A stretch of DNA of 64,000 bases. Origin: Pseudomonadota bacterium (GTDB lineage Bacteria; Pseudomonadota; Gammaproteobacteria; Burkholderiales; Rhodocyclaceae). The notes beneath the pieces were generated by a model. The model was not told the DNA's origin, made no database searches, and was given only the letters and a program-made list of their open reading frames with translations. The stretch spans positions 344,257-408,256 of the forward strand of contig JAPLQT010000117.1 of the NCBI GenBank assembly GCA_026399515.1, read 5' to 3'. This document shows positions 16,931-27,140 of the stretch, one piece after another; position 1 is the first letter of the stretch, and each line of letters begins with the position of its first letter. Made by a program: the position numbers and the translations under genes.

Positions 16931-17770
16931 CTAGCGTGCCACCGCCACTCCCCGCTCCACTTCGATCCGATACCTGTCGAACAATCCCTCGGCTTTCATT
17001 TTCTTCAGCGTCGCCGCCAGACGCGGCGCCAGATCGGCGTGCTTCTTGAAAAGATAGGGATAGGTCGGCACGGAGGTGATATCGAACAGCTTGCGGACAT
17101 CGCCCATTCCCTTGAATTCTCCCGAACGCAGCGCGTCGTTGACATAGATATCGATATCACAGAAAACATCGCTGCGTCCAGCCAGCAATTTCCTGATCCC
17201 CTGTTCGGTGCTGATGACGTTGGAAAGTTGCGCGGGTGGAATCGCCTTCTTCAGCGCGTTCTCGCAAACCAGGATTCCCCGCCGGTACTCAACCAGGACC
17301 TCCGCCGGCAAATCCCCCAGGCTCTTGGCGCGTAGCGTGGCGTTCGTTGAAAACAACGAGAACGTGAAATCCATCACCGATTCCTCGACCCTGATCAGCT
17401 CGGGATGGGCATCGGCGTATGAGTAAACTCGTGTGACCTCGCCATCGATGGCGCCCTGTTCGACAAGAGCCGAGCGACGCGCCAAAGGGTATACGGCCAT
17501 TTCAAGAGGGATTCCCAGACGCCTGAAGGCTTCGTTGTAAATCATCTTGACATACCTATAGGCATTCCCCTCGTCGGTATCCGCAGCCATGACGAACGGC
17601 TTGGATTGCGTCGATTGTGCCTGGCTCAGGGATGGCGAAAACGAAGCCAATAAGCCGAGCAGCAAGAGTAACCGACCAGAACACCGCCACAGCCGCCTCG
17701 CGCCAGAGCCCAGGTCGCTCATCAACGCAGTGAGAAACCTCCCTGGTATCGATGTCCTCGCGGCAGTCAC
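16931..17770 (-). CDS. Periplasmic solute-binding protein (SBP family 3 type)
   Basis: 279 residues from a GTG start with GGGAGG five bases upstream; an internal ATG at 17719 is the alternative. A hydrophobic stretch (RLLLLLGLLASFSPSLSQAQ) is a signal peptide. The mature part reads like the ABC amino-acid-type binding fold, with a YRYVKMIYNEAFRRLGI helix, a DGEVTR strand, a middle region with YRRGILVCENA, and a C-terminal KMKAEGLFDRY helix. No ABC permease or ATPase gene is nearby. Instead a membrane GGDEF/EAL gene follows immediately, which fits an orphan binding protein that presents a ligand to a signalling receptor (inference). Confidence 0.82.
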   Translation of the reverse strand: MTAARTSIPGRFLTALMSDLGSGARRLWRCSGRLLLLLGLLASFSPSLSQAQSTQSKPFVMAADTDEGNAYRYVKMIYNEAFRRLGIPLEMAVYPLARRSALVEQGAIDGEVTRVYSYADAHPELIRVEESVMDFTFSLFSTNATLRAKSLGDLPAEVLVEYRRGILVCENALKKAIPPAQLSNVISTEQGIRKLLAGRSDVFCDIDIYVNDALRSGEFKGMGDVRKLFDITSVPTYPYLFKKHADLAPRLAATLKKMKAEGLFDRYRIEVERGVAVAR

Positions 17771-18083
17771 TTTGCCCTCCCAATCAAATTTTGACCGCTT
17801 GCTTCGGCAGCCAAGGTATCCAATCCGTAGGCCTCATCTTACCCTGGCATTGGGTTGATAGCCGCCGCCCCGGTTGCCGATGGTACTGGAATACCGTTTT
17901 CCCAGTATCGAAAATAAGCAGTTCCGGGTATTTCCTTCGCGCAGGCAGTATCTATATTTCGTGAAGGAAAAACATTTCGCGGGCGTTTCGCTGATGGTCG
18001 CATTTCTGAGCGTCATTCAATGCCTGGCGTGATTTTATCCATGTAGTTCCAGTTTTCGCTTGATCAACAGAAAGGAATTCATC
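17771..18083. other. Divergent promoter region between SBP gene and hsp20
   Basis: About 310 bases with no supported gene. It must carry start signals for the minus-strand solute-binding gene and the plus-strand hsp20 gene. I looked for a sigma-32-type CTTGAA/CCCCAT pair before hsp20 and did not find a convincing one. Confidence 0.35.
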
Positions 18084-18530
18084 ATGAACAAGCTCACCCG
18101 TTATGACCCGTTCGGCGGCTTGACTCGCTTCGATCCGTTCGGGGACATCAACGACATGTTCAAGGGTTTCACCTTGCGGCCGGTCTTCCGCGGCATGGAA
18201 GCGGAGCCCCAGATGAAGATCGATGTCTCGGAAGAGGACAAGTCCTACCTCGTAAAGGCGGAAATTCCCGGCGCAAAAAAAGATGACATTCACGTGTCCG
18301 TTGACGGCAACCAGGTTTCCATTAGCGCCGAAGTAAAGAAGGAAAAAGAAGAAAAGGATGGCAAGAAAGTCATCCGCAGCGAGCGTTACTACGGAAATGT
18401 TTATCGCAGCTTCACGCTCGGCCAGGATGTCGACCAGGGCGCCGCCAAGGCCAAATATGCGGACGGGGTGCTGGAACTGACGCTGCCCAAGAAACCCGGT
18501 TCCACTGCCAAACAGTTAACCATTTCGTAG
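18084..18530 (+). CDS. Hsp20 family small heat-shock protein
   Basis: 148 residues, the usual length. The N terminus has repeated DPFGGLTRFDPFGD segments. The alpha-crystallin domain starts near MKIDVSEEDKSYLVKAEIPG and ends with ADGVLELTLPKKP, containing the conserved G-x-L pattern; a short C-terminal tail follows. It acts as an ATP-independent holdase. The ATG at 18084 has AAAGGA seven bases upstream. A 7-bp hairpin (18558-18576) lies after the stop without a T run. Probably monocistronic and heat-inducible, although I see no clear sigma-32 promoter. Confidence 0.93.
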   Translation: MNKLTRYDPFGGLTRFDPFGDINDMFKGFTLRPVFRGMEAEPQMKIDVSEEDKSYLVKAEIPGAKKDDIHVSVDGNQVSISAEVKKEKEEKDGKKVIRSERYYGNVYRSFTLGQDVDQGAAKAKYADGVLELTLPKKPGSTAKQLTIS

Positions 18531-18691
18531 GCTGGGCATACTCCCGCGCGCGGCGCAGCGGCGAAAAGCTCGCCGCAAGCACGGCAGCCCGCAGCCAGAT
18601 TTGATCCCCTCGCCGGATGCTTCGGATTCTGCCAGATGGAGGCTCACCTCAAAACGGCGCCGGTAACTCGCGAAGTGAATACGAGGAATAC

Positions 18692-19978
18692 ATGTGGCAA
18701 GAGAATATCGGGAATCCAGGCAGGTCGACTGGCGCCGGCGCCAACCCGAGGCCGCCCGCGACGCAATCGGGGTACGCCTTCGCCAACCAGATTTTCGGCA
18801 CGGGAAAACTGCTGCCGGAGCGGATGCTGGAAGCCCTCGGCAATCCGCCAGTGCGGATCGTACTGTGGGACGGTGAACAAGCCAATCACCGGGGTGATGC
18901 CCCGGGAGCATCCATGATAGTTCGCGATCGCGGTGCCTTATTGAAACTGATCTCCAACCCGGATTTCTGGTTCGGCGAGATGTACACCGACGGACGCATC
19001 GACGTGGAGGGAGACCTGGTCGAGTTCATAGAAACGGTCTATTGCTGCCTGCCGCGCGGCAGGCAGGGAACGCCGGGAAAGAAACTCCTGGCCCCGTTCG
19101 GCGACGCCAAGCGCCATTCCCAGCCGAAAGCCCGCGGCAATATCCGTCACCATTACGATATCGGCAACCAGTTTTACCAACTCTGGCTGGACAAGGAAAT
19201 GGTGTACACCTGCGGCTACTTTCCCGACCGGGGGATGAGCCTCGAGGACGCGCAAATCGCCAAGTTGGACCATGTATGCCGCAAGCTGCGGCTGCAACCG
19301 GGCGAAACAGTGGTCGAGGCGGGCAGCGGCTGGGGCGCCCTGGCGCTGCACATGGCCAGGCACTACGGCGTGACGGTCAAAGCCTACAACATCTCCGGGG
19401 AACAGATCGCCTTTTCCAGGCAGCGCGCGCGCGACGCCGGCCTGGACAGCCAGGTCGAATTCATAGAGGACGACTATCGCAACCTGCGGGGCAGGTTCGA
19501 CGCTTTTGTGTCGATCGGTATGCTGGAGCATGTGGGGGTGGAAAACTATCCTGTGTTGGGCGCGCTCATAGAACGCAGCCTCAAGGATAACGGCCGCGGC
19601 CTAATTCACTCCATCGGCCGGGATTGCCCGAGCTCCATGAACCCCTGGATCGAGCGCCGGATATTTCCCGGCGCCGCTCCGCCGAGCCTGTCGGAGATGA
19701 TGCAGATTTTCGAGCCTGCCGGTTTATCCGTTCTCGACGTGGAAAATTTGCGTCTGCACTACGCCAAGACCCTGGAGCACTGGCTGGAGCGCTATGAAAA
19801 ATCCGCCGACAGCGTGTCGGCGATGTTCGATCCGGCTTTTGTCCGGGCCTGGCGCCTCTACCTCGCCGGATCCCTTGCCGCATTCCGGTCGGGAGCCATG
19901 CAGTTGTTCCAGGTCAGTTTCGCACGCACCGGGTATAACCAGATTCCCTGGACCCGGCACCACCAGTACCTTTCCTGA
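18692..19978 (+). CDS. Cyclopropane-fatty-acyl-phospholipid synthase family methyltransferase
   Basis: 428 residues. An N-terminal lipid-binding region is followed by HYDIGNQFYQLWLDKEMVYTCGYF, then the SAM-binding stretch VVEAGSGWG, a FIEDDYRNLRG acidic segment and a SIGMLEHVG motif, all typical of CFA synthases. It would transfer a methylene group from SAM to unsaturated phospholipid acyl chains at the inner membrane. The ATG at 18692 has GAGGA four bases upstream. It is followed 23 bases later by acetyl-CoA synthetase and a pyruvate-dehydrogenase-like set ending in an acyl carrier protein, so it may belong to a specialised lipid or acyl operon rather than standard CFA formation (inference). 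Confidence 0.9.
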   Translation: MWQENIGNPGRSTGAGANPRPPATQSGYAFANQIFGTGKLLPERMLEALGNPPVRIVLWDGEQANHRGDAPGASMIVRDRGALLKLISNPDFWFGEMYTDGRIDVEGDLVEFIETVYCCLPRGRQGTPGKKLLAPFGDAKRHSQPKARGNIRHHYDIGNQFYQLWLDKEMVYTCGYFPDRGMSLEDAQIAKLDHVCRKLRLQPGETVVEAGSGWGALALHMARHYGVTVKAYNISGEQIAFSRQRARDAGLDSQVEFIEDDYRNLRGRFDAFVSIGMLEHVGVENYPVLGALIERSLKDNGRGLIHSIGRDCPSSMNPWIERRIFPGAAPPSLSEMMQIFEPAGLSVLDVENLRLHYAKTLEHWLERYEKSADSVSAMFDPAFVRAWRLYLAGSLAAFRSGAMQLFQVSFARTGYNQIPWTRHHQYLS

Positions 19979-20001
19979 GCGTTTCCTGAATCGGGTGAGA
20001 C

Positions 20002-21739
<1,738 letters not shown>

Positions 21740-21743
<4 letters not shown>

Positions 21744-22762
21744 ATGCCAGCGCCGTTCCCTACGATAAGCCGTTCGCGCTGCGCCTGCTCAAGGACATGC
21801 TGCGCATCCGGCGCATGGAGGAAGAAGCCGCCGAACTCTACGGCGCAGGCAAGATCCGCGGCTTCCTGCACCTCTACATTGGCGAGGAAGCCGTGGCGGT
21901 CGGCGCCCTGCATGCCTTGCAGCCCGACGACGCCATCGTCGCCACCTACCGCGAGCATGGCCATGCCCTGGTGCGTGGAGTGTCGATGAACGCCATCATG
22001 GCCGAGATGTTCGGCAAGCAGGAAGGCTGTTCGCGCGGCCGGGGCGGCTCGATGCACCTGTTCGACGCGGCGACGCGATTCTACGGCGGCAATGCCATCG
22101 TCGGCGGCGGACTGCCGCTGGCGGTGGGTCTGGCGTTAGCCGACCAACTATCCCCCGAGGGGATTTCCTACGGGGCACAACATAGGCGGCGCGTCACGGC
22201 CTGCTTCTTCGGCGACGGCGCGGTCGCCGAGGGCGCTTTTCACGAATCGATGAACCTGGCGGCGCTGTGGCGCTTGCCGGTGCTGTTCTGCTGCGAAAAC
22301 AACCTGTATGCCATGGGCACCTCGCTGGCGCGTTCCGAATCACAGACCGACCTGTGCGCCAAGGCAGCCGCATACAAGGTCGAAACCCTCAAGGTCGACG
22401 GCATGGATGTGGTGGCGGTGCACGACGCCACGCGGATCGGCATAGCGCACGTCCGGGACAAGGGCGGGCCGTTCTTCATCGAGTTCCAGACCTTTCGTTT
22501 CCGCGCCCACTCGATGTACGACCCGGAACTCTACCGCGACAAGGCTGAGGTCGAGGCTTGGAAGCAGCGTGGCCCGCTGCACAGCTATTCGGCGCGCCTC
22601 AAGGCCCAGGGAATGTTGACCGAAGACGAGTTTCTCGCCTGCGACGCCGAGGCGCAGGCCGAAGTGGATGCCTCGATTGCCTACGCCGAGGCGGGTGCGT
22701 GGGAACCCGTGGAAGACCTGATGCGGGATGTGCTGACACCCGTAGGCGGCACCACGTCATGA
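21740..22762 (+). CDS. 2-oxo acid dehydrogenase E1 alpha subunit (pyruvate/acetoin type)
   Basis: 340 residues. It has the thiamine diphosphate motif [20 protein letters not shown]...ENN, the YREHGH active-site region and the phosphorylation-loop-like [10 protein letters not shown], all typical of E1 alpha from pyruvate or acetoin dehydrogenase complexes. With E1 beta it decarboxylates a 2-oxo acid and passes the acyl group to lipoyl-E2. Its start overlaps the end of the ligase gene and its stop overlaps E1 beta (both ATGA), giving tight coupling. The substrate cannot be told from sequence alone; both pyruvate and acetoin are possible. Confidence 0.92.
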
Positions 22763-23730
22763 AGACCAGCTACCGCGAAGCGCTGCGCGCGGCCCTGCGC
22801 GAGGCCTTGCAAGACGATCCCAGGGTGTTCCTGATGGGCGAGGATGTCGGCCGCTATGGCGGCAGCTACGCCGTTTCCAAGGGCTTCCTGGAGGAATTCG
22901 GTCCCGAGCGAATACGCGATGCGCCGCTCTCCGAACTGGGTTTCGTCGGTGCCGGGATCGGTGCCGCGCTGGGCGGCATGCGCCCGATCGTCGAGGTGAT
23001 GACGGTCAATTTCAGCCTGCTGGCGCTCGACCAGATCGTCAATACCGCCTCGGCCCTGCGTCACATGTCGGGTGGCCAGTTTTCCGTGCCGCTGGTGATC
23101 CGCATGGCGAGCGGCGCAGGCCGCCAGCTCGCCGCCCAGCACTCGCACAGCCTGGAATGCTGGTACGCGCATATCCCCGGCATCAAGGTACTGGCGCCCG
23201 CCACGGTCGAGGATGCGCGCGGCATGCTCGCCCCGGCGCTGGCCGATCCGGATCCGGTGATCATCTTCGAACATGCGCAGCTCTATAACCTCGAAGGGGA
23301 ATCGAATCACGTCGCGCCGGTCGACATTTCCGCGGCACGGGTCCGACGCACCGGCTCGGACGTAAGCCTGATCACCTACGGCGGTAGCCTGCCGAAGGCG
23401 TTACAGGCGGCCGAGCTACTGGCCGGCATGGGCATAGATGCCGAGGTGGTCGATTTGCGGGTGCTGCGACCACTGGATAGCCAGAGCATCGTCGCCTCGG
23501 TGCGCAAGACCCATCGCGCGGTCGTGGTCGACGAGGGCTGGCGCAGCGGCAGCCTGGCGGCCGAGGTGATGGCGCGCATCGTCGAGCAGGCCTTCTTCGA
23601 TCTCGACGCGCCACCGGCGCGCGTTTGCAGCGAGGAGGTGCCGATGCCCTACGCCCGGCACCTGGAGGAAGCGGCTCTGCCGCAAGCCGCGAAAATCGTC
23701 GCGGCGGCCCGCGCCGTGATGGGCAAGTAG
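22759..23730 (+). CDS. 2-oxo acid dehydrogenase E1 beta subunit
   Basis: 323 residues. The transketolase-like pyrimidine-binding domain begins with a [14 protein letters not shown] helix and contains [12 protein letters not shown] and [15 protein letters not shown]. The C-terminal transketolase domain carries [11 protein letters not shown] and VDEGWRSG. It pairs with E1 alpha in an alpha2-beta2 heterotetramer and binds thiamine diphosphate through the Glu in the conserved central region. Overlaps E1 alpha by ATGA; E2 starts 9 bases later. Confidence 0.93.
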   Translation: MKTSYREALRAALREALQDDPRVFLMGEDVGRYGGSYAVSKGFLEEFGPERIRDAPLSELGFVGAGIGAALGGMRPIVEVMTVNFSLLALDQIVNTASALRHMSGGQFSVPLVIRMASGAGRQLAAQHSHSLECWYAHIPGIKVLAPATVEDARGMLAPALADPDPVIIFEHAQLYNLEGESNHVAPVDISAARVRRTGSDVSLITYGGSLPKALQAAELLAGMGIDAEVVDLRVLRPLDSQSIVASVRKTHRAVVVDEGWRSGSLAAEVMARIVEQAFFDLDAPPARVCSEEVPMPYARHLEEAALPQAAKIVAAARAVMGK

Positions 23731-23739
23731 GACGCCGTC

Positions 23740-24879
23740 ATGATCGATTTCAAACTCCCCTCGCTGGGCGCCGACATGGACGAAGGAACGCTGCTCGAGT
23801 GGCTGGTGCAACCGGGCGACGAGGTCAAGCGCGGCCAGGTGGTGGCCATCGTCGACACTTCGAAGACGGCGGTGGATGTCGAAATCTGGCAGGCCGGCAA
23901 GGTGCATGAACTGATCGTGCGCCCCGGCGAGAAGATTCCGGTCGGCAGCGTCCTTGCCACGCTGCTGGAACCCGGCGAAAGCGTGCCACCAACACGTCAA
24001 GCTCCAGTGGTTCAAACGATCAAAACGGAAGCGCGCCGCCGCGTTTCTCCCGCCGCCCGCAAGGAGGCGGAAACGCTGGGCGTGGATATTTCACTGCTGG
24101 CGGGAACCGGCCCCGACGCCGCGGTGACGCTGGAAGACGTCAGACGTGCCGCTACTGTAAAACCGCCGGTCCAGGCTCCGGTCGTCGCGTCGACGGCGAG
24201 CGCGGCGATCGACAGGAACGCGGAAATGCGCAAGGCGATCGGCGCCGCCATGAGCCGCTCGAAACGTGAGATCCCGCATTACTACCTGTCCGAGACCATA
24301 CCTCTGCGGCAGGCCGGCGCCTGGCTGGCGGAGCAGAACGCCCGGCGTCCGGTGACAACGCGCCTGTTGATGGCGGTGTTGCAACTCAAGGCGGTGGCGC
24401 TGGCGACCCGAAAATTCCCCGAGATGAACGGCTTCTGGCAGGACGGTGGTTTCAAGCCCGCGCCGGCCGCCCACCTCGGCGTCGCCATTGCGTTGCGTCA
24501 GGGAGGCCTGCTGGCGCCGGCGATTCACAATGTCGCCGAGAAGACTCTGGACCAACTCATGAGCGACCTGACCGACCTGGTAAAGCGGGTGCGCGCAGGC
24601 ACCCTGCGCAGTTCGGAAATGTCCGACCCGACACTAACCGTGACCAATCTCGGCGAGCAGGGCGTGGACGCGGTGTTCGGCGTGATCTACCCGCCGCAAG
24701 TGGCGTTGGTGGGCTTCGGCAAGGTGAGGGAACGCCCCTGGACGGAGGCCGGCGAGGTGCACGCCATACCTCTCGTCGTCGCCAGCCTGGCGGCCGATCA
24801 CCGGGTCAGCGACGGGCATCGCGGAGCGCTGTTCCTCGCCGAGATTCATGAACTGCTGCAACATCCCGAGCGACTCTAA
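23740..24879 (+). CDS. Dihydrolipoyl acyltransferase (E2) of a 2-oxo acid dehydrogenase complex
   Basis: 379 residues. Residues 1-75 form one lipoyl domain with the lipoyl-Lys in DTSKTAVDVE. A peripheral-subunit-binding domain follows (about 105-145: RRVSPAARKEAETLGVD and then the EDVRRA end). The catalytic acyltransferase domain ends with DHRVSDGH, the active-site His motif. It accepts the acyl group from E1 and transfers it to CoA, or possibly to a carrier. No E3 (dihydrolipoamide dehydrogenase) gene is found in the window, so E3 must come from elsewhere. The gene sits between E1 beta and an acyl carrier protein. Confidence 0.92.
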   Translation: MIDFKLPSLGADMDEGTLLEWLVQPGDEVKRGQVVAIVDTSKTAVDVEIWQAGKVHELIVRPGEKIPVGSVLATLLEPGESVPPTRQAPVVQTIKTEARRRVSPAARKEAETLGVDISLLAGTGPDAAVTLEDVRRAATVKPPVQAPVVASTASAAIDRNAEMRKAIGAAMSRSKREIPHYYLSETIPLRQAGAWLAEQNARRPVTTRLLMAVLQLKAVALATRKFPEMNGFWQDGGFKPAPAAHLGVAIALRQGGLLAPAIHNVAEKTLDQLMSDLTDLVKRVRAGTLRSSEMSDPTLTVTNLGEQGVDAVFGVIYPPQVALVGFGKVRERPWTEAGEVHAIPLVVASLAADHRVSDGHRGALFLAEIHELLQHPERL

Positions 24880-24891
24880 GCGGAGACCAAG

Positions 24892-25140
24892 GTGAACCCA
24901 CAACAAATCTCGGCGGCCGTGATCGCCACCCTGAAATCCATTGCGCCGGAAGTCGAAGCGGACGAACTGATCGCCGACCGCCCCTTGCGCAGCCAGGTCG
25001 ACCTCGATTCGATGGACTGGCTGAATTTCCTGATCGGCCTGCACACGGCGCTCCAGGTCGATATCCCGGAAGCCGACTATGCCCGGCTGGTGACGCTGAA
25101 CGATCTCGTCGGCTATTTGCAGCAGCGCTGTCCGGTTTGA
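24892..25140 (+). CDS. Acyl carrier protein
   Basis: 82 residues from a GTG start with GGAGA nearby. The DLDSMDW motif carries the Ser that receives phosphopantetheine; flanking helices match the four-helix ACP fold. It is last in the operon with E1, E2, the ligase and a CFA-type methyltransferase. A dedicated ACP beside a 2-oxo acid dehydrogenase is unusual and suggests that acyl groups made by E1/E2 or by the ligase are loaded on this carrier for a specialised lipid or metabolite (inference). Confidence 0.87.
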   Translation: MNPQQISAAVIATLKSIAPEVEADELIADRPLRSQVDLDSMDWLNFLIGLHTALQVDIPEADYARLVTLNDLVGYLQQRCPV

Positions 25141-25235
25141 TCGCGATCCGTCACATCATCTCTATCATTTGAAAACACGCTCCAGTCCTCCCAACTCACT
25201 GTTTCCGCATCTTCAGAGTGCGATGAGCATATCCG

Positions 25236-25912
25236 ATGAAGGCCCGTCTTGAGCGGATGCTCCACGAAATCCAGGTAGTAACGGCGGAGTCGCGCGATTG
25301 GACGGGAATATCCGCGATAGAGCCGAAGGTGATCGACGCGCTGCGGCAAACCGATCGCGGTGCTTTCGTGGTCGACGAATACAGCCATCTTGCTTATTCC
25401 AACCACCCGTTGCCGACAGGTTTTGGACAAACCATATCGCAACCCTTCATCGTCGCGCTGATGACCCAATTGCTGTTGCCGCAGCCCGAAGACATCATGC
25501 TGGAAATCGGCGCCGGCTCGGGCTATCAGGCAGCCGTATTGGCCAGGCTGGTGAAGCGGGTCATCAGCATGGAGATCATCGCGGCGCTTGCCGAACGTGC
25601 AACGAAGCTGCTCGAAACGCTGGGGGTGAACAACGCCGACATCCATCATGGCGATGGTTACCGGGGCTGGCCGGAATCGGCGCCTTACGACGGCATCATC
25701 GTCACTGCCTGCGCCAGGGAAATCCGCCTCCCCTGCTCGATCAACTCAAGCCCGGGGCACGCTTGGTCATACCCGTAGGCGCCGCATCCGGTCCGCAGGA
25801 ATTGATGGTGGTGGAGAAATCCGCCGAAGGCACACCGACTTCCCGCAGCGTGCTTCCGGTGTCATTCGTGCCCTTCAAGCGAGCAGGGGACGACGCGGCG
25901 CAAGCCGCGTGA
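25236..25912 (+). pseudogene. Protein-L-isoaspartate O-methyltransferase, frameshifted
   Basis: The first frame (25236-25778) has the PCMT signatures FVVDEY, GFGQTISQP, the SAM loop EIGAGSGYQ and ITACARE-like VTACARE, then breaks. The rest (PPPLLDQLKPGARLVIPVG to the end at 25912) lies in another frame. Adding one C in the run near 25723 restores the expected IPPPLLDQL, so a single-base deletion explains it. This may be a sequence error in a C run or a real frameshift. The enzyme would repair isoaspartyl residues with SAM. Total length about 225 residues is normal. Confidence 0.85.
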
Positions 25913-25954
25913 AAGACCTGTGCGGTGCATGTGCCGCGGCGAATACCCGGCGTC

Positions 25955-26356
25955 TCAATGCGTGTAGCGATGAACCGGCGCCTTGATGCCCCTGGAAGCC
26001 GTCCGGACCGGTACCGCCAGCGCCGAAAACCCGAACAGGTAACATCCGGTGTCGGCCGAGGCGTCCAGCGCATCCTGGGTGCGATCGAAGTCGATGAGGT
26101 ACAGGCATTCTTCCGGGTCGATGTCCTCGTCTATCTGCCTGGAAGAGATAGCCATGATGGAGTTGATCTTTCCATAAGCGCCGGCGATTTCCCGTAAACG
26201 ATCATATACCTGATCGTCCGATGCCAAAGACGACAAGGCGTCGATCTCTCTTCTGCGCGATCCGGCCTTGGGCAGGCGGCAAACGGTCAGCAAATTGAAC
26301 TCCGCCCGATACCGGATCGGCCGGGTGGTACTGGTGGTCAGTGGAATCTTTCTCAT
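25955..26356 (-). CDS. Hypothetical protein
   Basis: About 133 residues from the ATG at 26356; an in-frame ATG at 26440 is possible but would add a hydrophobic, unlikely leader. The sequence has RREIDALSSLASDDQVYDRLREIAGAYG helices and an ISSRQIDEDIDPEECLYLIDFD segment with strong acidic character. I do not recognise a family. It is convergent with the broken PCMT gene and lies downstream of the response-regulator gene on the same strand but about 150 bases away. Confidence 0.5.
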   Translation of the reverse strand: MRKIPLTTSTTRPIRYRAEFNLLTVCRLPKAGSRRREIDALSSLASDDQVYDRLREIAGAYGKINSIMAISSRQIDEDIDPEECLYLIDFDRTQDALDASADTGCYLFGFSALAVPVRTASRGIKAPVHRYTH

Positions 26357-26504
26357 GATGATCTCGTACCCGGAAAAGTAAAAAAACAGAAATCCATGCA
26401 CGAAATCTAAAGGTCGACGCGGCAAATGGAAATACACCAATAAGCATATTTTCTGTTACCCGGAATCCGGTATCCCGGGCCGGCGCCGGACCCGGCGAAA
26501 CTTC

Positions 26505-27140
26505 TCAGGGCGAAGCCAGACCTTCGCGGATGGCGTATCGGGTGAGTTCGACAACACTGTGAAGTTTGAGTTTGTTCATGATATTGCGGCGATGCACGTC
26601 CACCGTGCCGGTGGCGATATACAATCGCTCCGCGATTTGCGCCGAGGACTTGCCTTCGGCAATCAGCGCCAACACCTGGCTCTCTCGCTTGCCCAGCCGG
26701 CAGTTGACGCCGTCTTTATCCTTGGCTCCCACGTTGAGCAGCATCATCGCGGCGACATTCTGCGACAAGTAGGACGAACCCGCCGCCACCGCCCGGATTC
26801 CACTCAAAAGCTCCTGCTTGCTGGCTGCCTTGTTGATGTAGCCCGCCGCGCCGGCCTCCAACATGCGGGTGACGAAGCGCCTGTCGATGTGCGTGGATAC
26901 CGCAAGCACGCGCCCCGGGAAGTTTTCCGCGACGAGCTTCCTGGTCACATCGATGCCGCTGACATCGGGCAGGGCGATGTCCATCAGGACAACCTGTGGA
27001 TGCAACTCCCGGCACAGCCTCAGCACGGATTCGCCGTCGGATGCCTGGCCCACCACTTCGATATCCTGCTCATTCTCGAGTACCGAACTGAGCGCTTCGC
27101 GCACCAGCACATGATCGTCGACAATCAAGACGCGTATCAT
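26505..27140 (-). CDS. NarL/LuxR-type response regulator
   Basis: 211 residues. The receiver domain (1-120) has the acidic DDH cluster, phospho-acceptor Asp54 in VVLMDIALP and the conserved Lys in the INKAAS segment. The C-terminal LuxR-type HTH (about 145-205) reads GKRESQVLALIAEGKSSAQIAERLYIATGTVDVHRRNIMNKL. It should be phosphorylated by the kinase encoded directly upstream, whose stop overlaps this start (27137-27140). The targets are unknown. Confidence 0.93.
   Translation of the reverse strand: MIRVLIVDDHVLVREALSSVLENEQDIEVVGQASDGESVLRLCRELHPQVVLMDIALPDVSGIDVTRKLVAENFPGRVLAVSTHIDRRFVTRMLEAGAAGYINKAASKQELLSGIRAVAAGSSYLSQNVAAMMLLNVGAKDKDGVNCRLGKRESQVLALIAEGKSSAQIAERLYIATGTVDVHRRNIMNKLKLHSVVELTRYAIREGLASP

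Noticed and set aside
15032..17335. Long plus-strand open frame of 767 codons opposite the GGDEF/EAL and binding-protein genes
   Set aside because: It is antisense to two genes with complete domain motifs and has no recognisable protein features; GC-rich DNA often leaves the antisense frame open.
18558..18576. 7-bp perfect hairpin after hsp20 as a terminator
   Set aside because: No T run follows, so it does not meet the rule for an intrinsic terminator.
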